From assembly GCA_030682175.1 (NCBI GenBank), contig JAUXOM010000028.1, positions 1-64,000 on the forward strand: a stretch of DNA of 64,000 nt, read 5' to 3'. The notes beneath the pieces are model-generated. The model saw only the letters and a list, made by a program, of their open reading frames with translations, did not search any database and was not told where the DNA came from. A program made the position numbers and the translations under genes. Shown here one piece after another: positions 47,639 to 57,500 of this stretch. How positions within the stretch are numbered: position 1 is the first letter of the stretch; each line of letters begins with the position of its first letter. The DNA comes from Rhodocyclaceae bacterium (GTDB taxonomy: Bacteria; Pseudomonadota; Gammaproteobacteria; Burkholderiales; Rhodocyclaceae).

Positions 47639-48157
47639 ATGAAAACCACACACCCGCTGGTCGGCATCGTCATGGGTTCGGATTCGGACTGGCCGATCAT
47701 GCAGGCGGCGGCGCGCATCCTTGAGGAGTTCGACGTGCCCTACGAGGCCAAGGTGGTCTCCGCCCATCGCACGCCCGACCTGCTGTACGACTATGCCGCC
47801 GTGGCGCACGAGCGCGACCTCAAGGCGATCATCGCCGGCGCCGGTGGCGCGGCCCACTTGCCGGGCATGCTGGCGGCCAAGACCATCGTGCCGGTGCTTG
47901 GCGTGCCGGTGCCGTCGAAGCATCTCAACGGCCTTGACTCCCTGCTGTCGATCGTGCAGATGCCCAAGGGCGTGCCGGTCGCCACCTTCGCCATCGGCGA
48001 GGCCGGCGCGGCCAATGCGGCGCTCACCGCCATTGCGATCATCGCGACCTGCAACGACAAGCGCGGCAAGGAACTGTCGCGCAAACTCGACGAATTCCGC
48101 GCGCGCCAGAGCGAAAAAGTGCTGGCGATGGAACTCGAATTGCCGAGGCAGGTGTGA
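47639..48157 (+). CDS. purE: 5-(carboxyamino)imidazole ribonucleotide mutase
   Basis: '[40 protein letters not shown]', '[17 protein letters not shown]'. Confidence 0.96.
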   Translation: MKTTHPLVGIVMGSDSDWPIMQAAARILEEFDVPYEAKVVSAHRTPDLLYDYAAVAHERDLKAIIAGAGGAAHLPGMLAAKTIVPVLGVPVPSKHLNGLDSLLSIVQMPKGVPVATFAIGEAGAANAALTAIAIIATCNDKRGKELSRKLDEFRARQSEKVLAMELELPRQV

Positions 48158-48184
48158 GCCAGCAATGATTCTGCCGCCGGCGCC

Positions 48185-49333
48185 ATGATCCTGCCACCCG
48201 CCACTCTGGGCATGCTCGGCGGCGGCCAGCTCGGCCGCTTCTTCGTCATGGCCGCGCATGAACTCGGTTACCGCGTCATGGTGCTCGACCCTGACGAACA
48301 CAGCCCCGCCGGACGCAGCGCCGACGAACACATTGTCGCCGCCTACGACGACCTCGCGGCGCTGGAGCGCCTGAGCGGCCAGTGCGCGGCGGTGACCACC
48401 GAATTCGAGAACGTGCCGGCGGACACGCTGGCCCACCTGTCGAAATTCGTCACCGTGCGGCCGAACGCCGAAGCGGTGCGCACCTGCCAGAACCGCAGTG
48501 CGGAAAAAGCCTTTCTCAAGCGACATGGCTTTCCCCATGCGCCGTATGCCGACATTCGCAGCGCAGACGATTTGCGCAACGCCAACGCCGGCCTGTTTCC
48601 GGGCATCCTCAAGGTGGCGCGCTTCGGTTATGACGGCAAAGGCCAGGCACGCGTCAATAGCCGCGCGGAAGCGCTGCTTGCCTGGGGCCAGATGCGCAAC
48701 GAGCCTTGCGTGCTGGAGCAGCAGATGAAGCTCGACTACGAAGTCTCCGTTGTGCTGGCGCGTGACGAATCCGGCAAGGTCAGATGCTTCCCCACCGCCG
48801 AAAACAGCCACCGCCGCGGCATCCTCGACATCTCGCTGGTGCCGGCGCGCACCTCGGGCTGCCTCGCCGGCAATGCCGAAGAGATTGCCGAAGGCATCGC
48901 CCAGAAGATGGATTACGTCGGCACCCTCGGCGTCGAGTTCTTCATCGTGCATGGCCAGTTGTACGTCAACGAAATGGCGCCGCGCCCGCACAACTCCGGC
49001 CACTACACCCTCGACGCCTGCGTCACCAACCAGTTCGAGCAGCAGGTGCGCGCCCTGTGCGGCCTGCCGCTCGGCGCGGCGCGCGCGCACAGCGCGGCGG
49101 CCATGGTCAATCTGCTCGGCGACATCTGGTACCGCACCGACCCGCGCCACGCGCATGAACCCGACTGGGCGCAACTGCTGGCGATTCCCAACCTGAAACT
49201 GCACCTCTACGGCAAACGCCACCCCCGCCCCGGCCGCAAGATGGGCCACTTCACCGTCATCGGCAGCGACCCGCTGGAAGTGCAAAAGTCGGCAATCACC
49301 GCACGAAAAGCCATCGGCATCGATGATGAGTAA
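48185..49333 (+). CDS. purK: 5-(carboxyamino)imidazole ribonucleotide synthase
   Basis: 'LGMLGGGQLGRFFVMAAHELGYRVMVLDPDEHSPAG', 'VNEMAPRPHNSGHYTLDACVTNQFEQQVRALCGLPLG'. Confidence 0.96.
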   Translation: MILPPATLGMLGGGQLGRFFVMAAHELGYRVMVLDPDEHSPAGRSADEHIVAAYDDLAALERLSGQCAAVTTEFENVPADTLAHLSKFVTVRPNAEAVRTCQNRSAEKAFLKRHGFPHAPYADIRSADDLRNANAGLFPGILKVARFGYDGKGQARVNSRAEALLAWGQMRNEPCVLEQQMKLDYEVSVVLARDESGKVRCFPTAENSHRRGILDISLVPARTSGCLAGNAEEIAEGIAQKMDYVGTLGVEFFIVHGQLYVNEMAPRPHNSGHYTLDACVTNQFEQQVRALCGLPLGAARAHSAAAMVNLLGDIWYRTDPRHAHEPDWAQLLAIPNLKLHLYGKRHPRPGRKMGHFTVIGSDPLEVQKSAITARKAIGIDDE

Positions 49334-49353
49334 TGTCCGGACCAGGTGCCGTC

Positions 49354-49491
49354 TTTCGGCGCAGGCTAACGTGAGCGTAGCGGACGTTAAGGTACAAAGC
49401 GGCGGCCGTAGCCAAAACGCAGTTTCGGCGCAGGCTAACGTGAGCGAAGCGAACGTTAAGCAGCGCAGCGGCGGCCGTAGCCAAAAGTCGG
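49354..49491 (+). repeat. Two tandem 69-bp repeat units
   Basis: Unit TTTCGGCGCAGGCTAACGTGAGCG[TA]AGCG[GA]ACGTTAAG..CGGCGGCCGTAGCCAAAA, period 69 bp (49354, 49423). Confidence 0.85.
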
Positions 49492-49524
49492 CGCTGGCGG
49501 GACGGCGTTTGCCGGGCAGCGGCG

Positions 49525-50574
49525 ATGAATGACCCGCAGCGCTCGTCCGCATTGCCTGCCGATATCCAGCGCGCCGTCGAACTGCTGCGCGCCGGCGAAC
49601 TCGTCGCCTTCCCCACCGAAACGGTCTATGGCCTCGGTGCCGACGCCCGCAATCCAGAAGCAGTAGCCAAAATCTTCGCCGCCAAGGGGCGGCCGGCCGA
49701 TCATCCGCTGATCGTGCACATAGGTGAAATCGCCCATCTGGAACACTGGGCGCGCGACATTCCCGAAGTGGCCCGGGTGCTGGCCAAGGCCTTCTGGCCG
49801 GGCCCGCTGACGCTGATCCTCAAGCGCCAGCCGGATGTCCCCGATGCCGTTACCGGTGGCCAGGACAGCGTCGGCCTGCGCATGCCGAATCACCCCGTTG
49901 CCCTGGAACTGCTGCGCGCCTTTGCCGACGCAACGGGCGGCGCGGGTAACGGATTGGCCGCCCCCTCGGCCAACCGCTTCGGCCGCATCAGCCCCACCAC
50001 GGCGCAGCATGTGCGGGATGACCTGGGCGCTGCCGTCAGCCTGATTCTCGACGGCGGGCCCTGCACGGTCGGCATCGAATCGACCATCGTCGACCTCACC
50101 GGACCGCGCACCGTCATCCTGCGTCCCGGCATGCTTTCCCCCTTCGACATCGGTCGCCTCCTCGGCCGCATGCCGGAGATGGCCGACAACCCGCTCGCGC
50201 CAAGAACAACGCCGCGTGCCTCGGGTTCGCTCGAAGCGCACTACGCCCCGCGCACGCCGTTGCAGATCATGCCCAACGACAGCCTGCCGATCGTCCTGCG
50301 CGATGCCCTCGTCAGGCGTGAGCACGTCGCCGTACTGGCCACCTTCCCCGCCCCCTTCGACCATCCGCTGATCAGCTGGCAGGTCGCCCCCGCCGATCCG
50401 GCGGGTTTTGCCCGCGAACTTTATGCCAATCTGCGCAAACTTGATTCCCTCGGTTGCGCCCACATGTTCATCGAGAAACCCGTCGGCCAGCCCTGGCAGG
50501 CCATCGCCGACCGCCTGAAGCGTGCGGCAGCCGGTTCCGGCGGCGAAAAAACATCGCCGCAAGACCACCCCTGA
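49525..50574 (+). CDS. Threonylcarbamoyl-AMP synthase (Sua5/TsaC family)
   Basis: 'AVELLRAGELVAFPTETVYGLGADARNPEAVAKIFAAKGRPADHPLIVHI', 'SVGLRMPNHPVALELL', 'APSANRFGRISPTTAQHV'; long form with Sua5 C-terminal domain. Confidence 0.93.
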   Translation: MNDPQRSSALPADIQRAVELLRAGELVAFPTETVYGLGADARNPEAVAKIFAAKGRPADHPLIVHIGEIAHLEHWARDIPEVARVLAKAFWPGPLTLILKRQPDVPDAVTGGQDSVGLRMPNHPVALELLRAFADATGGAGNGLAAPSANRFGRISPTTAQHVRDDLGAAVSLILDGGPCTVGIESTIVDLTGPRTVILRPGMLSPFDIGRLLGRMPEMADNPLAPRTTPRASGSLEAHYAPRTPLQIMPNDSLPIVLRDALVRREHVAVLATFPAPFDHPLISWQVAPADPAGFARELYANLRKLDSLGCAHMFIEKPVGQPWQAIADRLKRAAAGSGGEKTSPQDHP

Positions 50575-50723
50575 AGCAACAGGGCTTCGCAGAAAGCCTG
50601 CTTGAAAAATAGTAATCGGCCGGTGTCAGAACTTTTCGTGGCATAGATTCCTTTGCTGAACGAAATGTACGAACAGTTTAAGATTCAGCCACATCCAAAC
50701 CTAAAAAAAGAGGAAACCGCACA

Positions 50724-51344
50724 ATGATGACCACAATCCGCAAGGAAATTCCGGAACTACAGCCCCTCGCCACTTTCAAGGCGCCGCCGGGCACCGGTTA
50801 CATTGAACCCAGCACCTTCACGCTGGTGCGCGCCGAATCACCCGCGCTTGCCGTAATGACTGACCTCAAGCAGGTGACCGTTGCCACCACCGGCCCCGAT
50901 GCCACGCTGGCACAGGCCACCCAGACGATGATTTCACGCGGCGTGCGGCTGCTGCTGGTGGTCGATCGCGACGACATTGTCCTCGGCCTGATCACCTCGC
51001 GCGACACCCTGGGTGAAAAACCCATCAAGCTGATCAAGGCGCAAGGGGGGAAGCACAGCGATCTGCTGGTCAGCGACCTGATGTGTCCGCGCGACGACAT
51101 CGACCTGGTCTCGATCAACGACGTGCTGCACGCCACGGTCGGCGACATCGTCGCCACGCTCAAGAACCTGAAGCGTCAGCATGCGCTGGTCGGCGAACGC
51201 AATCCGATCACCAAGCAGACCCGCATTCGCGGCATCTTTTCGGCCACGCAGATCGGCCGTCAATTGGGCGCCGCCGTGCAGACCTTCGAAGTCAGCACCA
51301 CGTTCTCGGAAATTGAAGGCCTGCTCTCGCAGGACAACATCTGA
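50724..51344 (+). CDS. CBS-domain protein
   Basis: 'ATTGPDATLAQATQTMISRGVRLLLVVDRDDIVLGLITSRDTLGEKP' and a second CBS-like half. Confidence 0.8.
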   Translation: MMTTIRKEIPELQPLATFKAPPGTGYIEPSTFTLVRAESPALAVMTDLKQVTVATTGPDATLAQATQTMISRGVRLLLVVDRDDIVLGLITSRDTLGEKPIKLIKAQGGKHSDLLVSDLMCPRDDIDLVSINDVLHATVGDIVATLKNLKRQHALVGERNPITKQTRIRGIFSATQIGRQLGAAVQTFEVSTTFSEIEGLLSQDNI

Positions 51345-51380
51345 GCGATAGTCACCACACCCCTCGCTGACTGAACGCAG

Positions 51381-51404
51381 CAGGCCACCCGTCGCGGTGG
51401 CCTG
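51381..51404 (+). terminator. Putative intrinsic terminator after CBS gene
   Basis: Perfect 9-bp stem CAGGCCACC-cgtcgc-GGTGGCCTG followed by TTGTGCT (weak U-tract). Confidence 0.55.
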
Positions 51405-51585
51405 TTGTGCTCTCGCAACACCTCCCATGCCCATGTGCTAATGGCGCTCAGCTGAGTATCATTGCCATTCCTTAAGGCATAGAATTCACACAATTCAGGC
51501 CCGGACGAAGTTTCGGGTTTTTTTGTGGTCAGGTCGCCCTCTCAAACCCAGTAAATACTGCGCGGACGCCCTCCGCGACTACACC

Positions 51586-54500
51586 ATGCCAACGCAAACC
51601 GCTCTAGCCATGCATCGCTCAATCACCAGAACTTTGCGGCGCAAGGCAGTTGCCCTGGCATCCAGTCTGCTGGCAGCGACTGCCATGCTGACTTCCGGGG
51701 CGGCACTGGCCGCGGATCTTTCTGTCTCCGGATACACTTGGTCGCCTGATCCGGTAATGCGTGGCGCCTCATCCACATTTACCGTTGAAGTGACCAACAA
51801 TGCAGCGGCAGAAATCGTCAACAATCCGATACTGCTCATCGAATTACCGGGCAATGTCGATTTCAATTCCTCCCCCGCGCCTGCCGATTGCGCATTCAAT
51901 CTTGCGCCCACTCCGAAACTGTTGACCTGTACGCGTGCCAGCCTGGCCGCTCAGACAATCTGGACAACCGCATTCCAGGGCAATGGCTTGACGGCAGGCG
52001 TGGCGAGCACGAAAGCCAGCATCAGCGCTGTCGGCAATACAGACGGCAACTCGGGCAATGATGAGCTGACCAAAAACACCACGGTCATCAACGGCGCCAA
52101 CCTTACCATCGTCAAGACCGGCCCGGCCAGCGCCACGGCGGGCGACGTCATCAACTTCACACTTGCCGTCAGCAACGTCAACGGCCCCGATCCGGCCACG
52201 ACATTCCGGGTCATCGACAACCTGCCGGCGACCGCCGACTTCACCTACCAGTCCTACAGCGGCACAAACTGGTCGTGCAGTCACGGCGGCACAACGCTGA
52301 CCTGCGATTATTCCGGGGCACCGATCGCCAGCGGCGCGCCCGCCCCCCTTATTACCGTCACCGGCCGCATCATTACCAGCGCGGGCTCCATCACCAACGG
52401 CGCCAGCGTCGTTTCCACCGATGCCGCAACGGGCGACCCCGTCGCCGGCAACAACGGTCCCTCGCTGGCCGTGGTCACGGTGGCACCGGGGACTACGCTG
52501 CGCGCCAACAAGACCATGGTGTCCACCGCTACTGGCTTGACCACCTACGCCACCGGTGAGGGCGTCACGTTGACGCTGTCGGCAACCAACCAGGGGCCAC
52601 AGAACGCGACCGGCGTGGTGCTGGCGGACAGCGTGTCCGCCGATTTCAGCATCGGCACGCTGCCGGGCGGGTGTACTGCCAGCGGCCAGGACATCACCTG
52701 CACGGTCGGAGCGCTTGCCAATGGCGCGACCTCCTCAAACTTCATCATCCCACTGTCGGTAACCGGCGCCCCCGGCGCTGGCAGCAACGCCGCGACGATC
52801 GGCCGCAGCGCGCCAGCCGGCGGCACAAACCAGTCGGCAACGGTCAATTACAACATCGCCGCACCGTTCGCCCACCTGACATTGACAAAAAGCAAGGGCC
52901 CCAATCCGGTCGCGGCGGGCGGCAACATCACCAACACCATCATCGTCACAAATAGCACCACCTCAACGTCCACGGCCACCGGCACGATACGTGTGACGGA
53001 TGTGCTCTCGGCCAACGAAACCTACGTCAGCGCCAGCGGCACCAACTGGTCATGCAGCGCCAGCGGCTCACCCGAGACCGTGACCTGCGACAACAGCAAT
53101 CCGAGCGGGCTGGCGCGCGGCGCTTCTTTGCCGACACTGACCATCACCACCCAGGCTGCCAGCGGTTTTCTCGGCCCGCTCGCCAACACAGCCTGTACGG
53201 GGCAATCCGCCGGTTCGTCGCATCTGCCCGCCGACAACAGCACCACCGACAATTGCCAGACCCGCAGCGTGACCAGCACACCGCGCAATGTCGATCTGGC
53301 GATGGCGAAATCGGCTTCCTTGGCGACGCTGGATACGGCAACCAATACCTTCAGCTACACCCTGACAGCATCGAACAACGGTCCGGATGTCGCACCCACG
53401 GCGACGGTCACCGATGTCCTGCAAGCCTGGTACAACGGCAATGCCGGCACGACTGGCGGTAGCGCGGTTATTGCGGATGCTGCAGCTGGCGAATCGTGCA
53501 GCTTCGGTTCCACCGTCACGTGCACCTTGCTCAATATCACCAACGGTTCGCCACGCAGCATCACCATCACGGTGAATCGGCCGATTCTGAGCGGCAACAT
53601 CAACAACACCGCGACGGTCGCCACGCCGGATGCCATCGACAGCAACAGCGGCAACAACTCGGCCTCTGCCAGCATCACCGTCGATCCCATCGCCGATGTG
53701 GCCGTGCTGGGCATCGCCGCCGCGCCCAACCCGGTCAAGGTCGGCGTGGAACTGACTTACACCAACTCGATCCGCAACAATGGTCCGAGTGCGGCCGCCG
53801 GTGTCATCTTGCGGCAACGCATCGACCCGGCGCGGATGAGTTACGTGCCTGCCAGCGCGGCCATCTCCGGCACGTCGGCCTCATGCAACTACGTCACCTT
53901 CGTGGGCGCGCCCTATGCAGGCGAGCAAGGCATCGAATGCACCGGCTTCAGCCTGAGCAACGGCGAATCGCGCCAACTGGTGTTCAAGGTCATACCGGTT
54001 TACCCGTATCCGGATGCACTGGATGCCAGTTACACCAGCAACGCAACCATCAGCACGACCACGGTCGAGAGCGATGCCACCAATAACAGCGGCAGCAACA
54101 CGGTCACAGTGACCACCCAGGCCATCGACCTGACCGTCACCAACAACGATCCCGGATTCGACCCCACTGCCTTCGGCGATCACATCCAGTATCAGGTCGT
54201 CGCCCAGAATAACGGCCCGTCCCAGGCCACCGGTTTCAAGCTGACGGTGACGCCGACCCCGCCACCGCAGGGCAGCCAGCCAAATCCCTACACCATGACT
54301 TGGAACGCCGGCGGCAGCACCTTGCCGGCGGGGGCCAGTTGCGGCCTCGACGGCAGCAACGTGGTGTGTTACCTCGGCGCCAGTCAGGCCGCCAGCGTCC
54401 TGCCGCCCAACACCAGCAGAACGTTCGCGCTGCGATTCGATACCGGACCTTTAACCAACGTGCCGGCCAGCAGCATCACTTACCGCACCACAGCGGTCGT

Positions 54501-57500
54501 CGAATCGTATGAAACCGGCGCATCGCCTTTCGCCGGAGACACGTTGGCGGGTAACAATTCGGTTTCGGAAACCACCACCGTATTGCCCAAGACCGATCTG
54601 TCAGCCACCAAGTCGGTATCGCAGCCGGTCGTCGACCTGAATCAGGAGTTCACGTACACGATCACCGTGGCCAATGCCGGACCGTCCGATGCTGCCGGCG
54701 TGCGCGTGACCGACGTGCTGCCCAGCGGCTTTGTGCGCACCGGCACGGCCATCGGCGTGACGCCGGGCAGCGCCGTGTCGCTGACTTTGAATAGCTGTAG
54801 TGGCCCGGCCAGCGGCAGCGGCGGCACGGTGACCTGCGACCTGGGCGTGCTGCCTGCGGGCGGCGACAGTGATGCCAACAAGCGCGTCACCATCGCCATC
54901 CCGGTGCGCGCGGCTTACCAGGCCAGCGGCAGCTATGCCTTCGCCTTCATTACCAATATCAACAACACGGCCAGTATCGCGCCGCTGCCGAACACCTCGC
55001 TCGACGTCGCCAGCGGCAACAATTCGAACAGCGTCGCTGTGCAAGTGCGACGGAACAGTCTCGCCGGGACGGTGTATGCCGACAACAACCTTAACGACAG
55101 CTTCGATGCCGGCGAGGCTATCAACGCTGTCACCCTGACCCTGACCGGCACCGACAGCTACGGCTACACCTATGGGACGGGCGCTGGGCAGACCTACGCG
55201 GCCCTGACCACGACGACCAATGCCGGCGCATTCACCTTTGCAACCCTGCCGCCGGGAATCTGGGACTTGAGAGAAACTCAGCCCGCCAATTACTGGGACC
55301 GCTTCGAGACGGTCGGCACGGCAGGCGGCACAGCGCCGGCGAATACCTGCGACGGCACGGCAAACTGCTCCGCCTCAACTGCCCATAACACCATCAGCGG
55401 CATCAGCCTGCCCGCCGACACGGCCACGGCCGCGACTGGCTATGTGTTCCAGGAAATCCAGCGTGGCCAGCTATCTGGCTACGTCTATCACGATGCCAAC
55501 AACGACGGCGATCGCGCCGCATCGGGCGAGGCCGGCATCGCCAGCCTGGCCAACCACATCACGCTGTCCGGCCTGGCCTACAACGGCGTGGATGTCTGCA
55601 CGCTGGCGACCTGCACGCTCAGTCTCAATGCATCCGGTCAATACAGCTTCAGCAACCTCCCGCCCAGTGATGGCACCGGCTACACCATCCAGCAGAACTC
55701 CCAGCCGACCGGCTATCTGGATGGCAAGGATCAGCGTGGCGATGGCGTTGGCAATGTCGTCGCCGGCTCCGCCGGCCGCGCTGCGCCGGAGACGCTTACC
55801 GGCATCACCCTCAGCCCCAACCAGAGCAAGACCGAACACAACTTCGGTGAACTGCTTCCGGCCACACTCTCCGGCTTCGTCTTTATCGACAGCAACACCA
55901 ATGCGGTGCGCGAGGGCACGGAAACCGCTGGCGTCACCGGCGTGTCAATCACGCTGACCGGCACGGACGATCTCGGCAACACCGTCAATACAACCACCCC
56001 CACCGCCGCCAACGGTAGCTACAGCTTTACTGGTTTACGCCCCGGCAGTTATGCCGTGCAACAGGCCGTCATTGCCGGCCTGACCCATACCGGAGCCCAG
56101 GCCGGCAGCAAGGGCGGCACGATCGATGGCGCGGTGCGCGCCGCCAACGTGGGCGTCATTGGTACGGCACTGCGAGACATCACCGTCATTCCCGTTGTCT
56201 CCAACGATACTGCCAGCGGCTACAACTTCGGCGAATCCGGCCAGGGCCTGGCGGGCTTCGTCTATGTCGACCTGAACAACAACGGCGTCAAGGATGCCGC
56301 CGAACCGGGCATCGCCGGGGTGCAAGTCACGCTCTCCGGCCAGACCAGCGGTAGCGTAAACATCTGCATAGCCATTAGCCCCAACCCATGCACGGTGACT
56401 ACCGACGCCAGCGGCGCCTACAACTATGTCGGTCTGCCGGCCAGCGATGGCACCGGGTATGCCTTGACGCAACAATCCCAGGCCAGCCCGCCACTTGCCA
56501 ACTATGCTGATGGCCTAGACAGCCCGGGGTCGTTGGGCGGCAGCGCAGCGGTCAACGATGTTTTCTCCGGCATCGTCATGAACGTCGGTCAGTTTGGCGC
56601 GGACTACAATTTCGGCGAGCGCGGTGCCTCTCTCGCCGGCCGCGTCTATCACGACGCCAACGATGACGGCAGCTTCAACGGCAGCGATAGCGGCATCCCA
56701 GGGGTAACGGTCACCCTTTCCGGCACCACGGCCAGTGGTGCCAACGTCTGCAGCATCATCGCCAGTTGCACCACCACCACGGCGGCGGACGGCAGCTACG
56801 GCTTCACCGGCCTGCCTGCCAGCAACGGCGGCGGCTACACCCTCACCCAAACCCAGCCGGTCGATTACGCCAATCGCACTAACGCCACAGGCACGCCCGC
56901 CGGCACGGCGACGACGGGAACGACGATTTCCGGTATTCCCCTGACTGCGGGCGTGAACGGCAGCGGCTACCTGTTCGGCGAGAAGACCGGCACCATCACC
57001 GGCTTCGTTTACCACGATGCCAACAACGACGGCGTCAAGGATGCCGGCGAACCCGGCATCAATGGCGTGACACTGACCCTGTCTGGCAACACGGCTTCAG
57101 CTGTCGATGTCTGCACGACCATTCCTAGTTGCACCACAACCACAGCCGCCGACGGCAGCTACAACTTCGCCGGCCTGCGCAGTGCCGGAGCCGGCGGCTA
57201 CACTATCACCGAGACTCAAGCCGCCGGCTATCTCGACGGTCGCGAGGCGGCTGGCAGTCAAGGCGGCACGGTGGATAACAGCAGCTTTACCAACAACGCC
57301 GCACAAAACCGCATCAGCGGCATCGCCTTCAGCGCTGCCAACCCCGCCACCGGCTATAACTTCGGCGAAGTGCAGTCGGGCAGCCTGTCCGGCCGGGTCT
57401 GGCATGACGCCGACAACGACGGCACCTATGGCGCCGGTGAGGAACTGGCTGGCGTGACCTTGACGCTGACCGGCACCGACGACCAGGGCAATGCGGTCAA

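Noticed and set aside
49354-49491. Two 69-bp direct repeats considered as a CRISPR remnant
   Set aside because: Only two directly abutting units, no spacers, no cas genes in the window
47474-49552. 692-aa minus-strand ORF across purE-purK
   Set aside because: Antisense to two housekeeping genes and includes translated repeat sequence
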